DNA from: Magnolia sinica
Taxonomy: Eukaryota > Streptophyta > Magnoliopsida > Magnoliales > Magnoliaceae
Length of the DNA: 64,000 bases
Reading direction: 5' to 3'
Assembly: GCF_029962835.1 (NCBI RefSeq)
Contig: NC_080574.1
Coordinates: forward strand, 28,432,001-28,496,000
The notes under the pieces are model-generated. The model had not been told where the DNA came from. It did no database searches and saw only the letters and a program-made list of their open reading frames with translations. This document shows, piece by piece, positions 19,133 through 29,475 of this stretch (the stretch's first letter is position 1; each line of letters starts with the position of its first letter). The position numbers and the translations under genes were made by a program.

Positions 19133-19204
19133 GCCCCTATAGCTCAGTGGTAGAGCGTCAGTCTTGTAAACTGAAGGTCTGTAGTTCGATCCTGCATGGG
19201 GGCA
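19133..19204 (+). tRNA. tRNA-Thr (anticodon TGT)
   Basis: A 72-nt cloverleaf: acceptor GCCCCTA pairs with TGGGGGC (one G-T), the D-arm is AGCTCAGTGGTAGAGC (A box), the anticodon stem TCAGT/ACTGA is perfect around loop CTTGTAA, and the T-arm is TGTAG-TTCGATC-CTGCA (B box) with one G-T pair. The discriminator base is A and no CCA is encoded. A run of T follows at 19207 as polymerase III terminator. No intron. It looks functional. Confidence 0.93.
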
Positions 19205-19775
19205 ATTTTTTTTTTTTTTTTGTCAGCCCTTCCATCAATGGCTAGTATTAGTAACACCTCATCACGTGATTTTTGGGCTGTCTTGAAAAAAAAAAAAGAA
19301 GATCAGATGATCCTAACCATCCATTCAGTGGGATGCAAAAATTGATGCATAAGATCATTCTTAGAATGGCATGAGTGTGTGCGTGTGTTAAAAATAAATA
19401 AAATAAATAAAAAAGATCATTCTTAGAAGATAGGCTCAGTGACTGTGATGTTTGAAAAGGTAGCAGAAGAAGATAGGACTTGGCCCAACGGATGGCTCGG
19501 ACAGGTAATGGGAGAGAACGAGTCCAGATCCAACTATGTGTATGGATGATGATGGGGTCATAGGACTCACATTGTATGGGCCCTGATTTTCTCTCCCTGA
19601 TAGGCTGTCTCATCTGCGTATTGAAAATCAGTTTCAGTGTACCGTAACCGGGACCCATTTAGTAAATGGGTCCGACCCTGACCCACCGACTTAAAATTTC
19701 TTGAGCCCAACCTGGCCCAATTTGATTGTCATTAGGTCCGGCTCAACCGACTGCTGAGCCAACCCAGGATGCTAA
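19205..19775. other. Intergenic, partly hAT-like
   Basis: T-run terminator, then AT-rich DNA. From about 19640 to 19770 the sequence is rich in CCCATTTA, GGGTCCGACCC and GCCCAACCTGGCCC, like the interior of hAT MITEs; the matching right part may be 20560-20740. No gene supported. Confidence 0.45.
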
Positions 19776-20371
19776 GGGCCTGTTTGGCACCGTGGATTGG
19801 GAATACTCGGATTTCTGGATTTGGAATCCTTGGATTGTGTTTAGCACCCTGGATTCATAATCTCCTGTAATAAAAAAGTAGCCATGCATAATATATTTAC
19901 ATAGTTTGAATTTAATTACTAAATTAGCTTTAATATTTCTAGTTAGTGTATGTATGAAATGTTAGACACAATGATTGTAATAAGCCTTTGCCGAAAATAA
20001 TGAAATTCCAAGTATCGGATGAGCCACAAGTATAGGATAGCCACAAGTATAGGATAACAACGGAGCAACTAACCAACCATTTTTAACCATTGATTTACAT
20101 GGACAATGTTTGGATTGTACATATCATCCTATTGAAGTAATTTTAGTGATGCAGTTGCTAACCTAATTGTTTTGGGCAATCATCATTGGCCACGTGCCTA
20201 ATAGATTAATAACCTAGTACACATGTTACACAAGCCACTGAAAAATTTTAGATGAAATCCAAACTTACCTTAGATTTGGATTTGAAATTCCCAATTACTT
20301 TACAGTGCCAAACTGACATGGGATTTGAAATCCCTTCAAATCACTCCAAATCCATGGCTTTAAACGACCCC
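19776..20371. mobile_element. Tourist-like (PIF/Harbinger) MITE, ~596 bp
   Basis: Begins GGGCCTGTTTGGCACCG and ends TTTAAACGACCCC, flanked by the 3-bp target duplication TAA at 19773-19775 and 20372-20374. Terminal halves contain inverted TGGATTTGGAAT/ATTTGAAATCCC blocks. The GGGCCTGTTTGG terminus and TAA duplication are typical of Harbinger-type MITEs. Confidence 0.75.
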
Positions 20372-20374
20372 TAA

Positions 20375-21740
20375 GTGCACCCAACTGCTGTTTATTGCCA
20401 CTTTTGTCTAAAGCAGTGTGGTTCTTGTTTCGTTGTTGGTCCTTCACGGCTGTCCATTGCTTGATGGCAAGCCTTGGCTATTAGATTGGGTCTTGATCCA
20501 GAAGGGATCAAAACAGTAGTATGGAGATTTTTGTCCCCGATTGTGGGTTGGGTTGGGTCATTCGGTCTGGTCCATTGATGCACAATATGAGTGAGTTGGG
20601 CTAAACCCAGTTCGACCCATTTATCTAAATGGGGTGTTTTTGGCCCGTGCATGACCTGCAACCCAATCCAACTTGACCAACCCGGCTAAGTGGATCAGGC
20701 CTATTGACCCATTGACCCGACCCATTGCCACCCTTAGTCTCCCATATCTTTCACTGCAGGTTTCTGAAACAAATCAGGTCAATACAGCTGTATTTTTATG
20801 GCAAAAACCAGCTCATATCAGACAACAGTTCCGGACGATAAATGGGTAACCAGCCCTGTAGGGCCAGGGCTCATGCCGCTAAATTGTTAAAGAAGCAGGC
20901 CTGGCCTAAACTGAATGCTTCGTTCACCGTTAGATAGTAAGAATGGACAGTATAAAGACACGCTCACCCATTCATCATACATGTAACACTCGTTGCTTCA
21001 AAGCAAGTTTCAAATATCTAAACTGTTAATGATGTGAATCATGGCTATCTATAATTTTTCTTTGATAGTATTATTTAAAACCATTGATCATTTAAATCTT
21101 TTTTCCTCAATAGGGCCAGTCTAGTAGGGTCTAGCACATGCAGAATTCAAAAATCACCCCTAAAATGCTGACCAGCCACTATGGAAAAAGAAACCTAACC
21201 TGCTTCGGAGTAGTTGGTATTGGCTAAATTCATAAGAATTTCTTTTCACCCTTTTATCTGTCCAACACTTTCCAAGAGGTTAGCTAATTTTGAATGCACG
21301 AGGTGTGTTAGGTTGCACCAAATATCGTGATGTTCCATGATTTTCTAAAAGGCTTCTTTGAATGCTTTAACGTAGAAGGGGGTATTGATGCAGATGTACT
21401 GCATTTCAACACTAAGGTCATAGGTTCAAGTGCCCATGCAGCGTGTTCCTAAAAAAGGAAAGCGGATTGGCTGTGTACCACACAACAGATCTAAAGATGG
21501 GCTTTCTAGAGAAGGGGAACCCACAACTTATAAGTTACGGTAAATACCCAAATTTCCATACCAAAATAACATGTAGAAAATTATTTACATTTCCGTTTGT
21601 TTTTCAATTTACAACTACACAATATTTAAATGGGTAATTATTACTTATATTACCTTTTACAACAGTTGCTTGATTTGACTTGACGTTGACAGTAGAGTTG
21701 TTTGGAAAGCTACGGTGTGAAACCGAGAGAAGAAGATTTT
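20375..21740. other. Intergenic
   Basis: 20560-20740 is hAT-like (CCCATTGACCCGACCCATTGCCACCCTTA at its end, likely a right terminus). The remainder shows nothing recognisable. Confidence 0.4.
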
Positions 21741-21744
21741 TATC

Positions 21745-22160
21745 TGTTAATTATCTGTGGAACCCACTATTATGTATACATTCGATTCTCACGGTCTATC
21801 TTTGGGCTCATGCCCTAAAATGAACGCTTTACTGTTCAATTCTTCTTGTAGGCCATAGAAGTTTTGGATCAAGCTAATATTTGTAATTTCACTTCATCCA
21901 TGTATGTGTGAGGTGATGAACAGGTTGGATGATAGGTACACATTGTTATGGGCCTTAGACTCGTTTTAACTTTCAACCGTAGGCATTCATTTCTTCATTT
22001 TTCTCATGGTGTAGTCCAATTGAGCTTTGGATCTACCTCGTTTTTTGAATCATACCCTAAAATAAGCACATAAAATAGATGGACAGTGTAGATGAGACAT
22101 ATACATAATGGTGGGTCTCATAAATTTTAAGGGCATAATTCCATCCGATTTCACCGAATG
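21745..22160. mobile_element. MITE of the GTGGGCC-end family
   Basis: Outer motifs GGAACCCACTATTATGTAT and ATACATAATGGTGGGTCTCA face each other. The middle carries the family's usual phrases: AAGTTTTGGATCAAGCT, TTCATCCATGTATGTG and CATACCCTAAAATAAG. Palindromic layout, non-coding. Confidence 0.65.
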
Positions 22161-22654
22161 TAAATTCCTCTCTTCTAATCACATTAAAAATAATAATAAT
22201 AAATAAAAAATTTACTGATTTACGCTTCATTTATAATGTAAATTGAAAATCAAACAGCAGTATAAAAATTTAAAAAAAAATAAAAAAGAAACAAAGAAAA
22301 CAATATTATTACACATTTCTCTAGAAATCACCCGAACTAAAATAAATAACCCTTTTTTAAGATTCCTTTCACCAATTTCCTTTTTTTAAGGTTTTTCTTA
22401 GATGTGATGTTTTACTTTTCAAATTTACTTTTAAAATTCCAACGATCCAAACATGCCCGAAATAACCCTTTTTTAAGTTTTTTTTTCCCCCTAGTAATTT
22501 TAACTTAAGGCTATAGCCATCTCTCCAAAAGACACGTGGATTGGGTCCATCCATATAATGGCACTGGGATGCTGTCTTATACTTAAAAAATAAAACCGCT
22601 CTATCCATTAATTTTTCTATATTTTATCCCATTGTATATTGGAGGGTTTGGATT
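22161..22654. other. AT-rich intergenic
   Basis: Low-complexity A- and T-rich DNA. No gene or repeat recognised. Confidence 0.4.
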
Positions 22655-22970
22655 GGCATGAATGTGGGACCACCATGTAGTAAGTGTTCTATCCATGCCA
22701 TTCATCTGTTTTGCCAGCTCATTTTAGAGCAAGAGCCCAAAAATGAAGCAAATATAAAACTCAAGTGGACCACACCACAGAAAACAGTGGGGATTGAACA
22801 CCTACAATTGAAAACTTCTTAGGGCCCACAGAAGTTCTGGACCAAGCTGATATTTGTGCTTTCCCTTCATCCAGGTCTATGTGGCATTATAAACAAGTTG
22901 GATGGAAAATAAACATAACAGTGGGCCCCACAAACGTTTCAACAGTGGGCATCATTATCCCCACTCAGCT
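22655..22970. mobile_element. MITE of the GTGGGCC-end family, partial
   Basis: Contains GTGGGACCACCATG, AAGTGGACCACACCACAG, GGATTGAACACC and GTTGGATGGAAAATAAACAT, ending near GTGGGCCCCAC (22924-22934). The right half is not complete. Confidence 0.65.
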
Positions 22971-23630
22971 ACCAACCTCACGATGCTTGTAATGGCCCAC
23001 CTTATATCAGGGTCCACACATCATGTGGATAATTACAATTTGTTCCAAAAATAGCTCAATCATGGAACATCAAATCATAGCTCTCTTCTCTCTCTTCCAT
23101 CCCTTCTCTTCAAAACTTCACCTACCGGCACCAGCAGTAGCAGCTACTTCTCCTTCTTTCACTATCATTATGATACAGACATGTGGTGTCGGGTTCCTAA
23201 CATGGACATGTCTGACGTAGATACATGTCTCTAAGTTAGAATTTGGTGAGATTTTTCAATATCCAAACATGATAAACCTCCCCATTTCCAAAACTAATAC
23301 TGCATTTTGAGTCCAGTCTCCGGAGGGCCGTTGGCTCACCTAGAACCATCTGCAACTTCTTCTTTTCCCTTCTCCATTCTTTCTTCTCTTCCTGTTTTTA
23401 TGTTTACATAGTCATGTCTTCCGGAGAAAGGAATTGTTTATACAGATAGCCATGCTTCTCAACTCTTATAAATGTGTGAAATGGTCAAGCTTCTATGATT
23501 TAACAAAGGATATGGTCCTTGATGGAGTGGAATGGTGGAACATGAACCCAAGTTGGTTTTCGGCTTTGATGATGATGATGATCTGGGTCAAAATTCTGCG
23601 CTCTCATTAGCATACATCCAAAGTCCCTCT
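22971..23630. other. Intergenic
   Basis: No supported gene. 23615-23630 is the left copy of a 16-bp target-site duplication (CATCCAAAGTCCCTCT). Confidence 0.4.
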
Positions 23631-23842
23631 CTCTCTCTCTCTCTTCTTCTTCTTTTTTTTTTTTTTTTTTGAGAGAGAGAGAGAATGGAATTTTTTATTA
23701 GTAAATGCTGAAGAGAAAAGAATACAAGCCCAAAATCACCACAAGAGCCTCAAAAGGAGGGGCAGCAGAGGCAACCTTGGCATAAGCCACCCACGTTCCA
23801 CTTTTAACTCTTACAAATCGCATTCTCTCCTTCATTACCATC
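23631..23842 (-). mobile_element. Non-LTR retroposon (SINE or truncated LINE) with 16-bp target duplication
   Basis: Flanked by identical 16-bp repeats CATCCAAAGTCCCTCT at 23615-23630 and 23843-23858. On the minus strand it ends in a GA/CT tract and a ~20-base poly-A run (poly-T at about 23651-23670). Long target duplication plus poly-A means target-primed insertion. The body (CCAAGGTTGCCTCTGCTGCC and following, minus strand) has no visible Pol III A and B boxes, so a truncated LINE or processed RNA is as likely as a SINE. Confidence 0.8.
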
Positions 23843-23858
23843 CATCCAAAGTCCCTCT

Positions 23859-24113
23859 GCAACTCAAAATCTCCACGAACTCAAAACACAAGAAAACTCC
23901 CACTAGTGAAGTCAGATAACCGTGTGTTTCTATCCCACACACCCTACCACCCATCTTTGTCATTTGCCCTCCCCTGCCACAGATCATGTTTCTCTGTTCT
24001 TCCAATTTCTCCCTTCGTTTTGTTTCAAAAAAAGTATATGTTGGTGACATCAGGGTTGGTGTCCATTCATACTTAAAAATGTCCAAAGACTTGCATTCAC
24101 CACAACTTAAATA

Positions 24114-24150
<37 letters not shown>

Positions 24151-24827
24151 ATAATAAAGGATTGGTATAGAGGAGATTGTAAGTCTCTAAGGATTCTTAT
24201 GACAACTTTTTTCACTGGTAGATTTGGGTGATTTTTCAATCAAAATAAGTTTTCTTTTTCATTTCAATTACGATAAAAACAATTGTAATATGGTTTTTCT
24301 GCTTCAAATCGCAATAAGATTGGATGGGCTTTTACTAAAATTTTAGCCAAAGACAGGAGTCCTTTCTGTCAGTTCAAAATGCAACCAAAATTAGATGATT
24401 GGATAGTAAGACCAAAATCAGACATTTAGAGATGTTTGCCAGTTCTAATGTTATTGATGCGTCACTCCAGATAAAATGCAAACATTAACATCAGAAATGG
24501 ATCATATCTAATTCTTATAGCTGTTTGGAGGTTGCAATTGGACTTGCATTATCGCATTATGGATGAGTTGACCAAGTTGGGTTTGTTCTGCTTGTATTGG
24601 GATGCTCTTAACTTAGTTTATCTCTAGCATTCAATAAAATTTCCATCATCTTCTCAAAAAATAAAAATAAAAAGAACCATAGATTCCCTTTACTTAGATT
24701 CTTAGAAAATAATGACTTCAAAGGAGATTTTCCTTCAGTATTCTGGTCAGAAAATGAAGATTATGCACACTGTAGCTAGAAACATGCTTTCAATCCATAT
24801 TTGAGGCAGGTGAGTCGTGATAATGCC
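23859..24827. other. Intergenic with A-run
   Basis: Contains a run of about 35 A at 24113-24147 and unique AT-rich DNA. A strong splice donor consensus CAG|GTGAGT sits at about 24810, just before the open stretch described next. Confidence 0.4.
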
Positions 24828-25052
24828 ATGCAGGGGCAGGGGGGAAAAGTGAAACCAATGGTAGAAGAGGAGCGGAAAGCCACTCGACCACCAGGAGAGG
24901 AGCCAGTTGTTGATCTGAGAAGCTGGCCATCCCTAGCTGCACCTGCTCATCAGAGAGACACAACTGCAGAACTCATCTTGGAGAAAGAAGATATTGATCA
25001 CATGGGAGAGACAATCAGACCCAACCTTCCTTACCATCTTTCATCAAATTAG
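24828..25052 (+). CDS. Possible short coding exon or gene relic, unidentified
   Basis: A 74-codon frame from ATG 24828 to TAG 25052, polar and acidic: VEEERKATRPPGEEPVVDL, SWPSLAAPAHQ, ELILEKEDIDHMGET. The composition looks protein-like and unlike the surrounding AT-rich DNA. I do not recognise the family. It could be the last exon of a gene whose upstream exons are not visible, a relic, or a chance frame. Confidence 0.25.
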   Translation: MQGQGGKVKPMVEEERKATRPPGEEPVVDLRSWPSLAAPAHQRDTTAELILEKEDIDHMGETIRPNLPYHLSSN

Positions 25053-26963
25053 ATTTTTTTCCCCCTTACATGTCATTGGTCTGTTGTATACTGAAAGGTG
25101 TACAAGAACAACTGATCCTCCTAAGGCATTCCAAAGCTTGAAACCCACCTTGCAGTGAAACCATGGGCCATTAAGTTCACTTCCTCAGAGAATATTCTTT
25201 AAGTCCCTAACTCAACTCTAAAAGCTCAAGAAATCAATCATTAATAGTAACTACTTGGGTAAGCGGAACAAGATCATGGCCAACCATATTCTACATTAGC
25301 ACTGCATGGTGGAAGCCCTTTTGGTATCCTATTGTTACAGATCCAATAGGGAATGCTCCTGTTGACAACTGATATGCATGACTAGTAACTTAACACATTC
25401 TATTAGTAAGGACCATATTGATACTCTAGTAGAGTGGACAAACGATACGCATGCATAAAGCTACAGTATGCCTCCCACATATGCACCCCAATCTAAACCA
25501 TACAAAATGTAGGCCCCACTTTAGACAGGCCCAGCGTCAGATCAGATTGGTTAGACAATCTTAGACAATAATAAATGCTAATTAGTTTACATTTGCTTGC
25601 CAAATTTGGAAGGTCGATTTTTTATTCTAATTTTCCATTTGATGGTCATCGATCAGACAGAATCATCTGTTTCAATGTAAATTTCACAATACAGTCCACA
25701 ATTCCTACAGCTTGGATCAAGGTGCACATTCAATTTCTACAGTGTCTACGTGCATGCTTGTAATAGATATACTTGGACGGCATTTCAAATAATCCTCGTT
25801 AAGCATAGATTTGTCCCCGACAAGGAATCTCATGCTATTTTCAAATGCGGATTGAAAACAAAATCTATGACAGAATATGTTCATATTTACATAGATGAAA
25901 AGAAAAGAGGCAAGCAGATGTCGAGCAACGGAAAAGCTATACTTTTATTCACACTCCAGGCATCCCAAAACAATACATTACATTCAGAAAGACCTCATTA
26001 TTTCATGATCTAAAAAATCTAAGAAAAATTGCTAAAGATACAATAGTAACTAGTGCTGTCGAACTTACAGTCTCGAACAGAAGCTTTTCTGCAACCTTCT
26101 TTAAATTCTTCACACCAACATATATAAAGCAAGAGAGAGGGAGGGAGGGAGGGAGGGAGAGGGAGGGAATTCAGCTACAGTGACAGAGCCTGATCTTCCA
26201 AGCATCTCAACCTCGAGCAACCTAAAAACGCAAATGCTCCCAAAATACAATTCGTGCACCCGAAATTTTCACTGAATATTTTATCACAATCACGAGAATA
26301 ATCCTTAGAGATGGGGAACTTCAGCTACATTTGCAGGTCACTAATTTCAAATAAATACCCACCAAAACCTCAACAATAAACAACTTCATAACCGCAGCGA
26401 CAACTCGACTCGGTTGAAACCCAGAAATCCTAATTTCCAAGCACACTATGAATGCCGAGATCCCACGTGATTTAAAAAAACAGTTTCTTGGACACAACAT
26501 CAAGCATTTGGATTCTTCTACAAAACCAAATTTCACATTCTCCAATCGCCCAAAAAGCTGTAATTCTCCTCATCGAGATTGCTCGGTGCAATGTAATCGC
26601 TCAGTCGATCTAAACCCACAAACACTTACCTCCAATTAGCCCATGGAAAACCATAATTCCCCATCTCAAATACTAACTAAACAAATCTACCCATTCCCAC
26701 AGAAATCCTATTCCCCAATGGCTTCTCCCAGTAAATTGGTACCACAAGTTCCCAAAAGAACCCAAATCTTCTCAGTCAAGATCACCAGAAGTAAAACCTT
26801 CCATCCAAAAACCATAATTCCCCAATCTCTCCTCCAATAACACCCTAAAAAATAACAAAAATTCTAATTGTTACCAAAATAAAACCTAATTAATCCTTTC
26901 AAATCCTGCAAACCCTAAACCCTAAAAACCCTAATTCACCCAAACCTGGCAACCACCCTCAAA
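25053..26963. other. Intergenic and 3' flank of the TCP gene
   Basis: No gene supported. A GGGA/GA-rich microsatellite lies at about 26128-26170. 26300-26963 is rich in CCCTAAACCC-like and AACCCTAATT motifs and is probably the 3'UTR of the minus-strand TCP gene. A possible minus-strand splice donor (ACT|GTAAGTTCG) near 26060 could belong to a 3'UTR intron, unproven. Confidence 0.4.
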
Positions 26964-27701
26964 TCAGTGTGACTCATCGTCTCTCCTCCCTGCAGACGAC
27001 CCCGACAGTGATGCCAGCAAATTCAGGTGCCCCTGAGCGAGTGGAAGGTAATTCCCGACCCTCGCAGCTGAAGCTTCCCCGATTGAAGGAACGAACCTTC
27101 CTGACATCGAAGGCAATCCCTGCTGTGGGACGACAATGTCTGGCGCGGCGAAACTCCACACCTGCCCGAAATCAGACCTAGCCGGTAGGGCCCAGAACCC
27201 GGGCCCACCAATTCCAAGGCCCACGCCGTTATCTTCCTTAGCCCCGGCATCGTCTTCGTCGCTGCGCAGGCGCTTTCCGAGGAAGAAAGGGGCGGAGCCG
27301 AGCGTGCCGGGGCCCGGCTTGTGATCAAGAGTCGCGAAGGTGGAATTGGGGGTGGACGAGCTGCGGACAGAGACTGAGAGGGAGGAGATGGTGGCGGGGG
27401 TGGTGCCGGTTCCGGTGGCAGCGATGATCGACGGCTCGGCTTGGCGAAGGAGCCACTCGATCGTCTGGCCATCTGATTTGTGGCCCAGCTCGCGGGTGAG
27501 CTGGAAGACACGTGCGGCGCAGATGATAGGCATGCGGATGCGGCGTCCGCGGCCGTCGACCTTGCTATGACGGTCCTTTGGCGGAGGCTTCTTAACGGCG
27601 AGGGCGGTGCTGGTGGTTGAAGGGAGGGGTTGTAACTGGAGCTGCCGTTGCGGTTCCGTTACGGTTATAGCACCGTTAGGCGGGGCGTCAGAGGTAGACA
27701 T
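26964..27701 (-). CDS. Class I TCP transcription factor, TCP7/TCP21-like
   Basis: Intronless, 245 residues, close to Arabidopsis TCP7 (250) and TCP21 (239). The TCP basic helix-loop-helix domain is residues ~41-100: [17 protein letters not shown] (basic), [20 protein letters not shown] (helix I and loop), [20 protein letters not shown] (helix II and tail). The short basic region marks class I (PCF). Cys61 is the conserved redox-sensitive cysteine of class I. The C-terminal half has [16 protein letters not shown], which marks the TCP7/14/15/21 branch, and LNLLASLSG near the end. Class I TCPs bind GTGGGNCC as dimers in the nucleus and control cell proliferation, growth and clock genes. The start is the first ATG, 40 residues before the domain. 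It looks intact; overlapping frames in this GC-rich region are shadows. Confidence 0.96.
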   Translation of the reverse strand: MSTSDAPPNGAITVTEPQRQLQLQPLPSTTSTALAVKKPPPKDRHSKVDGRGRRIRMPIICAARVFQLTRELGHKSDGQTIEWLLRQAEPSIIAATGTGTTPATISSLSVSVRSSSTPNSTFATLDHKPGPGTLGSAPFFLGKRLRSDEDDAGAKEDNGVGLGIGGPGFWALPARSDFGQVWSFAAPDIVVPQQGLPSMSGRFVPSIGEASAARVGNYLPLAQGHLNLLASLSGSSAGRRDDESH

Positions 27702-28064
27702 AGAGCTACGGTGTATGCGCGCGGGAAGAGGAAGGAAGAGAGAGATAGAGAGAGAGAGAGGAGTATGAGCTGTGGGTGTGTGGGAGTGTTTGGAGGGAAA
27801 GAAAAGGAGGGGAGGAGAGTCTAATCATTGAGCGGCAGGAGCGGGTGGAGACAGACGCAGGGGCACATGGGAGATGGGGCCCACCTGCTGACGATAGGGT
27901 CATGATGTACGGTCAGGAAGGGAAGGGTATTTATGGAACTTGACACCAGATTGACGTGAAATCCACCAAAGTGCCACCGATTAAGTGATTTTGATTTTGA
28001 GTTGATCTTTGTACGCGGAACGTCAGCAGCACTTGTCTCCGGAAATGTCCTGTAACACGTCGTT
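27702..28064 (-). promoter_or_regulatory. 5'UTR and promoter region of the TCP gene
   Basis: Upstream of the ATG (minus strand) lies a CT/TC-rich leader (27730-27765), as often in plant 5'UTRs. A perfect class I TCP site, GGGCCCAC (GTGGGCCC on the minus strand), lies at 27877-27884, about 176 bp before the start codon, so autoregulation is possible. No clear TATA box was seen. Confidence 0.45.
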
Positions 28065-28525
28065 GCCCAGGCTCCGTGTGGCACACCGTGATATACGTGT
28101 TTCTATCCAGGCCGTCCATCTATTTAAATAGATCATTTTAACCATAAGCCCAGAAAAAGAAACAGATCCAAAGCTCAAGTGGACCACATCACAAGAAATG
28201 TGGGGATTGAATGCTCACCGTTAAAAACCTCATCAGACGCAGAAATATTCTATAAGCTGATGTGTGTTTTTCCTTCATCAAGGTCCGTGTGACCTTATAA
28301 ACAGTTTAGATGGCCAATAAACATCATGGCAGGCCCTAATAAAGTCCCCACTGTTTTGTATGCATGGCCCACTTGAGCTTTCGTTCTGCCTCCTTTACAG
28401 GACCATGTCCTAAAATAAGCTATAAAAGCTGTCCAAGAATGAGCTGAAAAAAGTGAGTGGACAGCGCAGATCAACTACACAAATCATGGTGGATCCCACT
28501 GTGCACTGGTCAGCTCGTCATGGAG
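28065..28525. mobile_element. MITE of the GTGGGCC-end family
   Basis: Ends GTGTGGCACACCGTGATATACG and CAAATCATGGTGGATCCCAC. The middle has AAGCTCAAGTGGACCACATC, GGGGATTGAATGC and ATAAACATCATGGCAGGCCC. Immediately upstream of the TCP gene. Confidence 0.65.
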
Positions 28526-28589
28526 GGATATTCCCACAGACAGACCGCAGACGCTACAGGCGATCAGTGCATCCTCAAACGCCATTTGC

Positions 28590-28985
28590 TGTGGTGTGTG
28601 TTACATCCACACCATTCGTATGATTCTAGACCATCTCTAGGTAAATTTAAAATTCCAAGAGCATGCCAAATACCATTGGGGATTCAACGTACAGTATTGA
28701 AATAGTCTGGGCTGGGCCACAAAAGTTTCACATCAGACTAATATTTATATACTCTTGGTTGAGGTGGTAGGCGTTGGATGACATTTAAACGTTATGAAGG
28801 AGCCAGGATATTTTGAACGGCGGGCGTTTTCATGAGCACATTTTTCTGTTATGGACCCTTGAGAACTTTGGATCTCATTGGTGTCCGGGCTTATGTTCTA
28901 AAATGAACTGAAGAAAGGGATAGACTGAGCGGATATAAACAAATGTCACGGTGGTCCACGGAGATTAGGGTGGTAGGGTATTACA
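28590..28985. mobile_element. MITE of the GTGGGCC-end family, diverged
   Basis: Carries GTTACATCCACACCATTCG, TGGGGATTCAACGTACAGT and CTAAAATGAACTGAAG, the family's usual internal phrases. Confidence 0.5.
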
Positions 28986-29014
28986 TTATGCTCGAGATCT
29001 AGGTGGTGTGTTGA

Positions 29015-29475
29015 CAGCACCAAGTTCTGTGAGCCCACCATGATGTATGTATTATTTCGAGACCGCTCATCCATCATTTTAGGGATCGGCCTGTAAGTGA
29101 GGTGGATCTCTAGTTCAAGTGAAGCATACAACAAAGCAAGCAGTGGGCATTGAACGTCTACTTTTTGAAAACTTCTTGAAGCTCAAGTTCTGAATAAGCT
29201 TATGTTTGTGTTTTCCTTCATTCATGTTAATTTTAACCTTCTCAACAGGTTGGATGGAAAATAAACAGCAAGGCAGACCCTCGGAAGGTTTCAATGGATG
29301 GAAAATAAACAGCATGGCCAACCCTAGAAAGGTTTCAACAGTAGGTGTCATTATTCCTGTTGCTTGTTCACTTAACTTCGGATCCACCTCATTTCTAGTC
29401 CATGACATAAAATTATCTCACAATATGAATTAATATTCTAGTTATAACATATACATCGTGGTGGGGACACAAAAC
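29015..29475. mobile_element. MITE of the GTGGGCC-end family
   Basis: GTGAGCCCACCATGATGTATG at the left and ATACATCGTGGTGGGGACAC at the right. The interior contains two near-identical copies of GGATGGAAAATAAACAGCA (about 29251 and 29299), so a short internal duplication has occurred. Confidence 0.65.

Noticed and set aside
23835-24239. 134-codon minus-strand frame with poly-F, and the plus-strand poly-K frame
   Set aside because: Runs through a ~35-base A-run; not a credible protein.
26969-27570. Overlapping frames on both strands in the TCP region
   Set aside because: GC-rich shadows of the TCP coding frame; only the 26964-27701 minus frame has the TCP domain.
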